Shown here: piece after piece, positions 26,784 through 35,184 of the stretch
Layout: each line of letters opens with the position of its first letter
How positions within the stretch are numbered: position 1 is the first letter of the stretch
NCBI RefSeq assembly: GCF_007828955.1
Contig: NZ_VIVR01000001.1
Span: 1,364,001 to 1,428,000 of the forward strand
Reading direction: 5' to 3'
Length of the DNA stretch: 64,000 bases
Origin: Kitasatospora atroaurantiaca
GTDB lineage: Bacteria; Actinomycetota; Actinomycetes; Streptomycetales; Streptomycetaceae
Program-made: the position numbers and the translations under genes
The notes under the pieces: generated by a model
Told to the model about the DNA's origin: nothing
Databases searched by the model: none
What the model saw: only the letters and a program-made list of their open reading frames with translations

Positions 26784-28355
26784 TCATGCGGACGTGATCA
26801 GCGTGACGGCCTCGGCGTCGGTGCCGCGGCCGGTGAGGAAGTAGGGCGACTTACGTCCCCAACGGGCCCAGGCGCCGGCCAGCAGGCCGGACCCGATCAT
26901 CAGGACCGGGCAGAGGAGCTGGAACCAGCCGTTGTCGGCCCGGAGTTCGAAGTGGTCGGTGGAGTCGTAGAAGGTCCAGGCGAGGTAACCGCCGAGCGCG
27001 AGCAGGGCGATCGCGCTGAGCACCGGGCCGACCACCGCACGCAGGGCCTCCAGCGGCGCCGTCCGCAGCAGGTGGCGGAAGCGGACGGCGGAGGCGATGG
27101 CCGTCAGTGCGTAGTAGAGGGCGACGACGATGCCGATCGCGTTGACGGCCGCCGAGATCAGGTCGGTGACCGTCGGGATGACCAGCGAGAGTACGGCGAT
27201 GGCGGAGGAGATGACGGAGATGAGCACCGTCCCGGCGACCGGGGTCGCGTGCCGCGGGTGGATGCGGGTCCAGATCCGTCCGAGGGTGCCGTCACGGCCC
27301 ATCGCGTAGGTGCCGCGCGCGGTCGGGATGACGGCGGCCTGCAGGGACGCCACGGCGGAGAAGGTCAGCGCGATCAACGGCAGTGCGGCCAGCGGCTGGT
27401 GGGCCAGCTTCTCGCCGAAGTAGGTCAGGCCGTGGGCGCCGTTGCCGGCCAACTCGTCCAGCGGGAGGACACGTTGGAAGGCGGTGGTGGCGAGCAGGAA
27501 GATCCCCAGCATGACCGTCAGTGCGATCAGACCGCCGCGCGAGGCGTCGCGCGGGTCGCGGACCTCCTCGCCGACGCTGAAGACCGCCTCGAAGCCCCAG
27601 TAGCAGAAGACCGCGAGCACCATCCCCTGGGCGAGTGCGGTGAGCGACGGTATCGCGAAGGGGTTGTACCACTCCAGGGAGAACGGCTGGGTGCCGGCGA
27701 ACAGGCCGTAGCCGCAGAACCCGAGCAGGACGAGGTACTCGAAGACCAGCAGGTACCGCTGCAGACCGGCCGCGAGCTCCAGTCCGCGGACGGCGACCAG
27801 GGTGGCCGCGGCGAGCACCACCAGGCCGATCAGGGTGGTCTGCAGGGTGGAGTCCGGGTCGAGCGCGAGACCGGCCAGGCTGTGCAGGCCTGCCTGCCCG
27901 GCGAGTTGGAGGATCGCGGAGCCGGTCACCGCGGTGGTGTACGCCATGAAGACGACGGTGCCGACGATGTTGACCCAGCCGGTGAGGAAGCCCAGCCAGG
28001 GGTTGAGCGTACGGCCGACCCAGGTGTAGCTGTTGCCGGCATTGGGTTCGACGCGGTTGAGCCGCCCGTACCCGCCGGCGATGCCGAGCACCGGCAGGAA
28101 GGCCAGCAGCATGATGGCCGGCAGGTGCAGGCCGACGATGCCCGCGATCAGGCCGAGCCCGATGCCGATGCTGGAGGTCGCGGCCGTACTGGAGGCGGCG
28201 ATCACCACGCCGTCCACGATGCCGATCGACTTCCGCATCGTCACGGGCGTGGAGCCGCCGTGCCGCCCCGAGGATCTCGTCCCGTCCTTCGCCACTGCTG
28301 TCAACGGACCACCGCCTTGACCGAGGGGCCTGTCGCGGCCCCGGTGGCTGGCCAT
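26784..28355 (-). CDS. APC-superfamily amino-acid permease
   Basis: A 523-residue transporter with about 12 to 14 membrane helices. MRKSIGIVDGVVIAASST opens helix 1 with the substrate-site region of APC proteins, and FEAVFSVGEEVRDPRDASR in the middle is the conserved helix 6/loop segment. Substrate unknown. The ATG at 28355 has a GGAG five bases upstream and gives a 40-residue polar N-terminus; a start at the internal ATG before RKSIGIV is possible. First gene of an operon with the amidohydrolase, divergent from TetR. Confidence 0.82.
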   Translation of the reverse strand: MASHRGRDRPLGQGGGPLTAVAKDGTRSSGRHGGSTPVTMRKSIGIVDGVVIAASSTAATSSIGIGLGLIAGIVGLHLPAIMLLAFLPVLGIAGGYGRLNRVEPNAGNSYTWVGRTLNPWLGFLTGWVNIVGTVVFMAYTTAVTGSAILQLAGQAGLHSLAGLALDPDSTLQTTLIGLVVLAAATLVAVRGLELAAGLQRYLLVFEYLVLLGFCGYGLFAGTQPFSLEWYNPFAIPSLTALAQGMVLAVFCYWGFEAVFSVGEEVRDPRDASRGGLIALTVMLGIFLLATTAFQRVLPLDELAGNGAHGLTYFGEKLAHQPLAALPLIALTFSAVASLQAAVIPTARGTYAMGRDGTLGRIWTRIHPRHATPVAGTVLISVISSAIAVLSLVIPTVTDLISAAVNAIGIVVALYYALTAIASAVRFRHLLRTAPLEALRAVVGPVLSAIALLALGGYLAWTFYDSTDHFELRADNGWFQLLCPVLMIGSGLLAGAWARWGRKSPYFLTGRGTDAEAVTLITSA

Positions 28356-28377
28356 GAAACTCCGACCCTCTTCACAC

Positions 28378-28392
28378 GTCAATGCCGTTGAC
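28378..28392. promoter_or_regulatory. Candidate operator between permease and TetR genes
   Basis: GTCAATGCCGTTGAC is a perfect inverted repeat (GTCAA/TTGAC, five-base centre) in the 76-bp divergent gap, centred about 30 bp from the permease start and 47 bp from the tetR start. Position and symmetry fit a TetR operator; no second copy was found nearby to confirm it. Confidence 0.45.
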
Positions 28393-28431
28393 ATAAGGTG
28401 CGGGACCACGGAGCGAGGCGAGGAGCCGGAC

Positions 28432-29169
28432 ATGACCGACCGAGTGGTTCCGGAGCCGGAGCGGCGTCGCAGGCGGCCGACCAAGCAGGGCACCGTGCTG
28501 TCGGAGCAGGTCATCGTGGAGACGGCGCTGCGGCTGCTGGGCCGGCACGGCGCCGAGGCCCTCACGGTCCGGCGCCTGGGTGCGGCGCTCGGGGCCGACC
28601 CCAGCGCGCTCTACCGGTACTTCCACAGCACCGACGACCTGCTGCTGGCCATCACGGACGAGCTCATCGCGCAGGCCCAGCACGGCTGGCGGGCCACCGG
28701 CGACTGGCAGGCCGACCTGCGCGACATCGGCCTGCGGATCCACGCCGCCTACCAGGCACACCCCCAGGCGGCCCTGCTCGCGGCGTACCGGACCACCGGT
28801 CGGAGCAACGAGACCCGGGCGGTCGAAACGATCCTCGGCCTGCTGCGCGGGGCGGGCTTCCCGGACGGCGAGGCGGTGCGGTTCTACCACGCGTTCGTGG
28901 ACCAGGCGCTCAGCTTCGCCGCCCTCGACGCGGCGGTCGCCGCACTGCCCGCCCCGGCCAGGGCGGCCGATCTGAGCGTCTGGCAGGCCCGGTACGCCCA
29001 GCTCCCGGCGAGCACCCACCCCAACATCGCCGCCACCGCGCACCTGCTGATCGGCGACATGAGGCTCAGCGGCTACCCGCTCGCCCTGGACCTGCTGCTC
29101 TCGGCCGTCGCCGCCCGGCTGCCCCGCAGCGCGAGCGCACAGGTGGGGCCTGAGCGCTCCAAGGAGTGA
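28432..29169 (+). CDS. TetR-family regulator with TetR-class C-terminal domain
   Basis: A 245-residue repressor. After a basic lead (RRRRRPTKQG) the DNA-binding domain has helix-turn-helix TVRRLGAALGADPSALYRYF around residues 48-67. The C-terminal domain is of the large TetR_C_1 type seen in drug-responsive regulators. Start set at ATG 28432, which has AGGAG seven bases upstream. Divergent from the permease-amidohydrolase operon, which it probably represses. Confidence 0.85.
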   Translation: MTDRVVPEPERRRRRPTKQGTVLSEQVIVETALRLLGRHGAEALTVRRLGAALGADPSALYRYFHSTDDLLLAITDELIAQAQHGWRATGDWQADLRDIGLRIHAAYQAHPQAALLAAYRTTGRSNETRAVETILGLLRGAGFPDGEAVRFYHAFVDQALSFAALDAAVAALPAPARAADLSVWQARYAQLPASTHPNIAATAHLLIGDMRLSGYPLALDLLLSAVAARLPRSASAQVGPERSKE

Positions 29170-29179
29170 CACTGAAGGC

Positions 29180-29425
29180 ATGGACGAGTCACGCCGCACG
29201 CCGGACGGGGACATCTTCACCCCGCCCGTCGTCGTGCGCCCGCCCACCCGTGGGGCGCGGCCGTACCGCCGGGTCGAGATCTACGGCCGGCTGGTCGGCA
29301 AGGCGTACACCGCAGAGGATGTCGCGGAATTCATCCGGCGCGCCGGGGTCGACGACCCCGACCTGGATGATCCGGATCTGGTCGGCTGGCGGGGCGGCGA
29401 CGCCACCGTCTGGACGGCCGAGTAG
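29180..29425 (+). CDS. Hypothetical acidic protein
   Basis: An 81-residue soluble protein, unrecognised. It has PYRRVEIYGRLVGKAYTAED in the middle, then a helix DVAEFIRRAG and a very acidic segment with repeated DDPDL pairs, ending GWRGGDATVWTAE. It starts 10 bp after the tetR stop, with AAGGAGTGACACTGAAGGC upstream, so it may be co-expressed. The residue pattern suggests a small alpha/beta domain; no function can be given. Confidence 0.6.
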   Translation: MDESRRTPDGDIFTPPVVVRPPTRGARPYRRVEIYGRLVGKAYTAEDVAEFIRRAGVDDPDLDDPDLVGWRGGDATVWTAE

Positions 29426-29571
29426 GCGGCGGCCTCACGCGGCCGGGCTGAGGACCATCCGGGCCAACCGCTTCCCTCCAACCGCCGACATGGCGGCCTC
29501 CGGAGTGGACGCGCGGCCGGGACCGGGCGGTAGTGGAGGGAGTCGATCCGCCCCTCCGTCAGGAGTCCCGC

Positions 29572-30135
29572 ATGAGAGCCCTCCGCCCGGCAACCACTTC
29601 ACTGGCCGCCGTCGCCCTGCTGGTCGCCGCGTCCGCCGGCTGCTCGAGCAGCAAGAGTTCCAGCAGCAGTACCAGCTCGCCCACCACCTCCGCGCCGACG
29701 TCCGCGTACGCTTCCGCCTCGCCGTCCGCGAGCGCCAGTCCGTCGGCCTCCGCCTCCGGATCGGCCGCCGCCGGTACGACCGTGGCCGTGGCCACCGCGG
29801 GCAAGCTCGGGCCGATCCTGGTCGACTCCAAGGGCCGGACGCTCTACCTCTTCCAGGCCGACACCTCGACGACCTCGACCTGCAACGACGCGTGTGCAGC
29901 CGCCTGGCCGCCGCTGACCACGACCGGCGCCCCGGTCGCCGGAACCGGAGCCGACGCCGGCCTGCTGGGCACCACCAAGCGCGCCGACGGCAGCACCGAG
30001 GTGGTCTACAAGGGCCACCCGCTGTACTACTACGTGGGCGACGCCAAGCCCGGCGACACCAACGGCCAGGAGCTCAACCAGTTCGGCGCCGAGTGGTACG
30101 TCCTGAATGCCGCCGGCGACAAGGTCGAGGGCTGA
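29572..30135 (+). CDS. Secreted lipoprotein with COG4315 (Lipoprotein_15) repeats
   Basis: A 187-residue exported protein. A short signal peptide ends in the lipobox ASAGC with Cys24 as lipid anchor, followed by a Ser/Thr/Ala/Pro-rich linker to about residue 68. Two repeats of the COG4315 type follow: GRTLYLFQADTSTTSTCNDA with a WPPL end, and GHPLYYYVGDAKPGDTNGQ. Cys residues in CNDAC may form a disulphide. The family is extracytoplasmic and of unknown role, sometimes tied to redox chemistry. ATG start with AGGAG. It is followed after 22 bp by a DUF6529-like membrane protein, and a paralogue lies at 49004-49594. Confidence 0.87.
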   Translation: MRALRPATTSLAAVALLVAASAGCSSSKSSSSSTSSPTTSAPTSAYASASPSASASPSASASGSAAAGTTVAVATAGKLGPILVDSKGRTLYLFQADTSTTSTCNDACAAAWPPLTTTGAPVAGTGADAGLLGTTKRADGSTEVVYKGHPLYYYVGDAKPGDTNGQELNQFGAEWYVLNAAGDKVEG

Positions 30136-30157
30136 GCGGGCCGGGGAGGAAGACGCC

Positions 30158-30730
30158 GTGCACCGCATCGATGTACCGGCGGGGCGGCGTCGCCGCGCCG
30201 CCCTCGGCGCACTGTGGGTCCTGCTGCCGCCGGCCATCACGCTGGCCCTCTACTGGTACGGCCGCGCCCACACCCCCGACTATGCGCGCGGGCTCTTCGG
30301 GCAGTACGGCAAGGACGCACAGCGCCTCAAGGCCCAGCTGGGCACCGCCCTGCTGGGCCTGGCCCTGATCCAGCTGCTGCTCGCCCTCTGGATGTACGGC
30401 CGGCTGCCCGCCACCGGCCCCGCCCCCCGTCCGGTGCGGACCACCCACCGGATCGGCGGGCTGGTCACCTTCCTGGTCTCGCTCCCGATCGCCCAGCACT
30501 GCATCACCGCGTACGGGGTGCAGCTGACCGACACCCGGGTCGCCCTGCACTCGGTCACCGGCTGCTTCCTGTACGGGGCCTTCGCCGCCAAGGTGATCGT
30601 GGTACGCCACCGCCGGCTGCCCGGCTGGGCGCTGCCGGTCGCGGGCGGCGTCCTGGTCTGTGCGATCGCGCTGCTGTGGTACACCGCCGCGCTCTGGTTC
30701 CTGAACGGCTATCAGGCGCCCGGACTGTGA
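30158..30730 (+). CDS. DUF6529-like membrane protein
   Basis: A 190-residue protein with four hydrophobic helices (about residues 14-33, 60-82, 100-120 and 160-183). Histidines inside or near helices (TTHRIGG, IAQHCIT, ALHSVTG) are placed as in small b-type cytochromes, so haem binding is conceivable (inference). I match it to DUF6529 from memory. The start is GTG with GGGGAGGA upstream. It forms a two-gene unit with the preceding lipoprotein; pairing of an exported COG4315 lipoprotein with a possible membrane cytochrome suggests an electron-transfer role. Confidence 0.68.
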   Translation: MHRIDVPAGRRRRAALGALWVLLPPAITLALYWYGRAHTPDYARGLFGQYGKDAQRLKAQLGTALLGLALIQLLLALWMYGRLPATGPAPRPVRTTHRIGGLVTFLVSLPIAQHCITAYGVQLTDTRVALHSVTGCFLYGAFAAKVIVVRHRRLPGWALPVAGGVLVCAIALLWYTAALWFLNGYQAPGL

Positions 30731-31037
30731 TCCTGCACCACATCAACCATCGACAGAATCCTGTATATCTATTCACTTCCAACCCGCAAGTAACCCCCGA
30801 GACGCTCGGAATTGGCCACATCACTATGCGCGCGACGGCGAACCGATCCCCATTCCGGGAAAGCTCAACAAATCCTCAAATGCCCTCTGACCTGCACCGA
30901 TGACACCTGTGCGGCTGAGGTGAAAATGACCTCGTGAATGTAACTATTCGGCTTCGGTGACTGTTGCGCAGCACCGACGTCCGCCTAGCCTTGGGCAACT
31001 CTCAACACCCCTGCCACCCCACGAGGTTTTCTCCCCC
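30731..31037. other. AT-richer gene-free stretch upstream of the APC permease
   Basis: About 307 bp without a coding frame. It is markedly less GC-rich than its surroundings (for example CTGTATATCTATTCACTTCC near 30760). A short hairpin CCGAG-ACG-CTCGG lies at 30798-30810. A promoter candidate is at 30964-30991. No recognised riboswitch or operator was found. Confidence 0.5.
30964..30991 (+). promoter_or_regulatory. Candidate promoter of the APC permease
   Basis: TTGCGC at 30964-30969 followed after 16 bp by TAGCCT at 30986-30991. Leader of about 40 bases to the start codon at 31038. Confidence 0.4.
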
Positions 31038-32693
31038 ATGGCATCTGTTGACCAGCTCACCCCCACCGTCGCCCCACCGACCGGATCACCGACCCGCCGC
31101 AGCCTGCGGCGCGAGGTCGGGCTCATCGGTCTCCTCTGGGCCTCCGTCGGCTCGATCATCGGCTCCGGCTGGCTCTACGGGGCCAAGAACGCCGTGATGG
31201 TCGCCGGCCCGGCGGCCCTCATCTCCTGGGGCATCGGCGCGGTCGCCATCGTGCTCCTGGCGTTCGTCCACGCCGAGCTGGGCGGGCTGTTCCCGGTCGC
31301 AGGCGGTACCGCGCGCTACCCGCACTACGCCTTCGGCGGCCTGGCGGGCATGTCCTTCGGCTGGTTCTCCTGGCTGCAGGCCGCGACGGTGGCACCGATC
31401 GAGGTCGAGGCCATGATCGGCTACGCCGGTCACTGGGAGTTCGCGAAGAGCTTCCTCAACGACAACGGCACCCTCACCACCAGCGGCTTCATCGTCGCGG
31501 TGATCCTCATGGGCGTCTTCGTGGCGGTCAACTTCCTCGGTGTCCGCGTGCTGTCCCACACCAACAGCGCTGCCACCTGGCTGAAGATCTTCGTCCCGCT
31601 GCTCACCATCTTCGTGCTCGCCGTGACCAACTTCCACGGCGGCAACTTCACCTCGCACGGCTTCGCGCCGTTCGGCACCAAGGGCGTGCTCGCCGCGATC
31701 AGCACCAGCGGCATCATCTTCGCCCTGCTCGGCTTCGAGCAGGCCATCCAGCTCGCGGGCGAGAGCAAGAACCCCAAGCGCGACATCCCCCGCGCCGTGC
31801 TCGGCTCGGTGACCATCGGCACCCTGATCTACGTCCTGCTGCAGGTCGTCTTCATCGCCGCCCTTCCGGCGGCCTCCTTCGCCGGCGGCTGGGACAAGCT
31901 GGACTTCCCCGGCATCGAGGGCCCGTTCGCCGGTCTCGCCACCCTGGTCGGCCTCGGCTGGCTGGCGTGGGTGCTGTACTTCGACGCCATCGTCTCCCCC
32001 GGCGGCACCGGCCTGATCTACACCACCTCCACCTCCCGCATCTCGTACGGCCTCAGCAAGAACGGCTACGCGCCGCAGGCCTTCGAGAAGGTCGACGGGC
32101 GCGGCGTGCCGTGGTTCGGTCTCACCATCTCGTTCATCACCGGCGTGATCTGCTTCCTCCCCTTCCCGAGCTGGCAGGAACTGGTCGGCTTCATCACCTC
32201 GGCCAGCGTGCTGATGTACGCGGGCGCCCCGCTGGCCTTCGGTGCGCTGCGCCGCCGGCTGCCGGACCGTGAGCGCTCCTACCGCCTGCCGTTCGGCGCG
32301 GTCATCGCCCCGCTGTCCTTCGTGGTCGCGAGCCTGATCATCTACTGGACCGGCTGGCACACCCTGGCCAAGCTCGGCTTCGCCATCCTGATCGGTTACG
32401 CGCTGCTCGGCGGCTACGCCGCGTACGCGATCCGCAAGGGCCTGCCGAACGCCCCGCAGCTGAACTGGAAGGCCGCGCAGTGGCTGCCGGCCTACCTGCT
32501 CGGCCTGGGCGTGATCTCCTGGCAGGGCGGCTTCGGCGACGGCAACGGCAACCTGCCGATGTGGTGGGACATGGCGGTCGTGGCCGTCTTCGCCGTGGCG
32601 ATCTACTACTGGGCGATCCGCGTCGCCCTGCCCGCCGAGGCGATCGAGCGCAACATCGAGGACGTCGAGGTGGTCGACGAGGGCGGCCACTGA
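31038..32693 (+). CDS. APC-family amino-acid permease
   Basis: A 551-residue transporter with 12 to 14 helices. RREVGLIGLLWASVGSIIGS opens helix 1 with the APC substrate motif; FEQAIQLAGESKNPKRDIPR is the helix 6 region. The sequence resembles the aspartate:proton symporter group (YveA-like) but substrate cannot be fixed. The ATG 31038 has GAGG upstream; an earlier frame extension to 30957 lacks support. It stands alone between a promoter region and a strong terminator. Confidence 0.87.
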   Translation: MASVDQLTPTVAPPTGSPTRRSLRREVGLIGLLWASVGSIIGSGWLYGAKNAVMVAGPAALISWGIGAVAIVLLAFVHAELGGLFPVAGGTARYPHYAFGGLAGMSFGWFSWLQAATVAPIEVEAMIGYAGHWEFAKSFLNDNGTLTTSGFIVAVILMGVFVAVNFLGVRVLSHTNSAATWLKIFVPLLTIFVLAVTNFHGGNFTSHGFAPFGTKGVLAAISTSGIIFALLGFEQAIQLAGESKNPKRDIPRAVLGSVTIGTLIYVLLQVVFIAALPAASFAGGWDKLDFPGIEGPFAGLATLVGLGWLAWVLYFDAIVSPGGTGLIYTTSTSRISYGLSKNGYAPQAFEKVDGRGVPWFGLTISFITGVICFLPFPSWQELVGFITSASVLMYAGAPLAFGALRRRLPDRERSYRLPFGAVIAPLSFVVASLIIYWTGWHTLAKLGFAILIGYALLGGYAAYAIRKGLPNAPQLNWKAAQWLPAYLLGLGVISWQGGFGDGNGNLPMWWDMAVVAVFAVAIYYWAIRVALPAEAIERNIEDVEVVDEGGH

Positions 32694-32711
32694 CCCCTCA
32701 CGCACCTCGTC

Positions 32712-32744
32712 AGGAGCCCGGCCGGTCCCACCGGCCGGGCTCCT
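32712..32744 (+). terminator. Terminator of the APC permease gene
   Basis: A perfect 15-bp stem, AGGAGCCCGGCCGGT paired with its complement across a CCC loop at 32727-32729, begins 18 bp after the stop codon. Confidence 0.85.
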
Positions 32745-32857
32745 GCGGTTGTGGGACGGGGCCGCTGGTGCGCAAGTGGAAGCAGGAGGTCAACGGCACG
32801 TGCCCCTGCGGGGATGCCTCCGTCCACCGGCGGAGCCTGTGAGGTGTCCCCGGAGCG

Positions 32858-32900
32858 TTGACAGGCGGACCGGTCACGGAGATGCTAAGCAAGCGCTTAG
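32858..32900 (+). promoter_or_regulatory. Promoter and TetR operator of the acyl-CoA dehydrogenase operon
   Basis: TTGACA (32858-32863), 17-bp spacer, GATGCT (32881-32886). The near-palindrome CTAAGCAAGCGCTTAG at 32885-32900 overlaps the -10. The same 16 bp, within 22 identical bases and on a promoter with the same spacing, recur in the opposite orientation at 40985-41030 beside a TetR gene. Confidence 0.78.
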
Positions 32901-32928
32901 TCACCTACCCTGACCTCCCGAGGACGCC

Positions 32929-33957
32929 ATGAGCGATGAGTACCCCGACCCGCCCGGCCTCGATCTCGCGCGGGTGCGCGAGCACCTCGATGCCGAGCTG
33001 CCCGGAATCGTGCGCGGCCCGCTGCGTGCCCGCCTGTTCGAGGGCGGCAGGTCCAACCTGACGTACCTGCTGGAGGACGGCCGCACGAGCTGGGTGCTGC
33101 GCCGACCGCCGCTGGGCCATGTGCTGGCCACCGCGCACGACATGGCCCGCGAGCACCGGGTGATGGCCGCTCTGCAGCCCACCCGGGTACCGGTGCCGAA
33201 GACGCTGCTGCTGGTCGAGGACGCGTCGGTGATCGGCGCGCCGTTCTACCTGATGGAGTACGTGGAGGGCACCCCTCACCGGGACGCCGAGGCGCTCGCC
33301 GCCCTCGGGCCGGACCGGGTGCACGCCCTCGGACTGCACCTGGTGGACACCCTGGTGGACCTGCACGCCGTCGATCCGGACGCCGTCGGCCTCGGGGACT
33401 TCGGCCGCCCGGAAGGCTTCCTTGAGCGTCAACTCCGTCGCTGGGGGCGCCAGCTGGACGCCTCCCGGAGCCGCGAGGTGCCGGGCATCGACGAGCTGCA
33501 CCAGCAGCTGACGGAGAGCCTGCCCGTCTCGCCCACGCCCGCCCTGGTGCACGGGGACTACCGGCTCGACAACGTCCTGGTCGGCCCTGACGACCGCATC
33601 CGGGCCGTGCTCGACTGGGAGATGTCGACGGTCGGCGACCCGCTGACCGACCTCGGGCTGCTGGTGATGTACACCGAGCTGGCCCGCCAGTACGACGGCA
33701 TCCTGCCCGGCGCCGCCCTCGCACCCGGCTTCCCGACCACCGCCGAGATGGTCGGCCGGTACGCGCTGGGCTCCGGGCGGGACGTCTCCGCGCTCGGCTG
33801 GTACGTCGGCTTCGCGTCGTTCAAGCTCGCGGTCGTGCTGGAGGGCATCCACTTCCGCTTCACCCAGGGCGGGACGGTGGGCACGGGCTTCGACCGCGTC
33901 GGCGAACTCGTCCCGCTGTTCGTCCAGTTCGGCCTTACCTCGCTTAAGGAGCGGTGA
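32929..33957 (+). CDS. Aminoglycoside-phosphotransferase-fold kinase of the ACAD10/11 type
   Basis: A 342-residue protein of the APH/choline kinase fold. The catalytic loop is LVHGDYRLDNVLV (near residue 205) and the metal Asp lies in AVLDWEMSTVGDPLTDLG. In animals this domain is fused to acyl-CoA dehydrogenases ACAD10 and ACAD11, where it helps catabolise 4-hydroxy acids by phosphorylating the 4-hydroxyacyl-CoA; bacterial stand-alone versions sit next to dehydrogenase genes, as here. The stop overlaps the following acyl-CoA dehydrogenase by four bases (GTGA). First gene of the operon under the proposed TetR operator. Confidence 0.87.
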   Translation: MSDEYPDPPGLDLARVREHLDAELPGIVRGPLRARLFEGGRSNLTYLLEDGRTSWVLRRPPLGHVLATAHDMAREHRVMAALQPTRVPVPKTLLLVEDASVIGAPFYLMEYVEGTPHRDAEALAALGPDRVHALGLHLVDTLVDLHAVDPDAVGLGDFGRPEGFLERQLRRWGRQLDASRSREVPGIDELHQQLTESLPVSPTPALVHGDYRLDNVLVGPDDRIRAVLDWEMSTVGDPLTDLGLLVMYTELARQYDGILPGAALAPGFPTTAEMVGRYALGSGRDVSALGWYVGFASFKLAVVLEGIHFRFTQGGTVGTGFDRVGELVPLFVQFGLTSLKER

Positions 33958-35183
33958 CCGTGGAGTTCTCGTACGACGAGCGGACCGAGGAGCTGCGCGG
34001 GCAGCTGCTGGCTTTCATGGACGAGCTGGTGTACCCGGCGGAGCCGGTACTGGCCGCCCAACTCGCCGACCCCGCACGTGAACCGTGGTCGATCCCGCCG
34101 GTCGTGGCGGAGCTGCAGGCGGCGGCCCGCGCACGGGGGCTGTGGAACCTCTTCCTGCCGGGTGAGCACGGCGCCGGGCTGACCAACCAGCAGTACGCGC
34201 CGCTGGCCGAGATCACCGGCCGCAGCATCCTGCTGGCACCCGCCGCCCTCAACTGCGCGGCGCCGGACACCGGGAACATGGAGGTGCTCGCCCAGTTCGG
34301 TGACGAGGCCCAGCGCAAGCAGTGGCTGGAGCCGCTGCTCGCGGGCGAGATCCGCTCGGCCTTCGCCATGACCGAGCCCGAGGTGGCCTCCTCCGACGCC
34401 ACCAACATCACCACCCGGATCGCGCGCGACGGGGACGAGTACGTCGTCAACGGCCGCAAGTGGTACATCACCGGGGCGATGAACCCCGAGTGCCGGATCT
34501 TCATCGTGATGGGCAAGACCGACCCGACGGCCGCCACCCACCGGCAGCAGAGCATGATCCTGGTCCCGCGCGACACCCCGGGGGTGACGGTGAAGCGCGG
34601 GATGAAGGTCTTCGGGTACGAGGACGCCGACCACGGCGGGCACGCCGAGATCCTCTTCGAGAACGTCCGCGTCCCGGCCGCCAACCTGATCGGCGAGGAG
34701 GGGTCCGGCTTCGCGATCGCCCAGGCCCGGCTCGGTCCCGGCCGGATCCACCACTGCATGCGGGCGATCGGAATCGCCGAGCGGGCACTGGAGTTGATGT
34801 GCCGCCGGGTCTCCGAGCGGGTCGCCTTCGGCAAGCCGCTGGCCGAGCAGGGCGTGGTCCAGGACTGGATCGCCGAGGCCCGGGTCCGGATCGAACAGGC
34901 CCGGCTGCTGGTGCTCAAGACGGCCTGGCTGATGGACACCGTCGGCAACCGGGGCGCCCACACCGAGATCCAGGCCATCAAGATCGCCGTACCGGCGACG
35001 GTCGAGTGGATCCTCGACAAGGCCGTACAGGCGCACGGCGCCGCCGGGGTCAGCCAGGACACCCCGCTCGCCCAGCTCTGGGCGGGCAACCGCACCCTGC
35101 GCCTGGCCGACGGCCCGGACGAGGTGCACAAGCGCTCGCTGGCCCGCCGTGAGCTCAAGCGCTACCAGCAGAAGGAGGTCTGA
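33954..35183 (+). CDS. Acyl-CoA dehydrogenase (ACAD10/11-like)
   Basis: A 409-residue flavoprotein that removes two hydrogens between C-alpha and C-beta of an acyl-CoA. FAMTEPEVASSDATNI (near residue 132) and GRKWYITGA are FAD-site motifs; the C-terminal ADGPDEVHKRS carries Asp/Glu at the usual catalytic-base region, as in ACAD10/11 proteins. GTG start overlapping the kinase-like gene. The pairing with that kinase supports breakdown of hydroxylated fatty acids. Confidence 0.9.
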   Translation: MTVEFSYDERTEELRGQLLAFMDELVYPAEPVLAAQLADPAREPWSIPPVVAELQAAARARGLWNLFLPGEHGAGLTNQQYAPLAEITGRSILLAPAALNCAAPDTGNMEVLAQFGDEAQRKQWLEPLLAGEIRSAFAMTEPEVASSDATNITTRIARDGDEYVVNGRKWYITGAMNPECRIFIVMGKTDPTAATHRQQSMILVPRDTPGVTVKRGMKVFGYEDADHGGHAEILFENVRVPAANLIGEEGSGFAIAQARLGPGRIHHCMRAIGIAERALELMCRRVSERVAFGKPLAEQGVVQDWIAEARVRIEQARLLVLKTAWLMDTVGNRGAHTEIQAIKIAVPATVEWILDKAVQAHGAAGVSQDTPLAQLWAGNRTLRLADGPDEVHKRSLARRELKRYQQKEV

Positions 35184-35184
35184 G

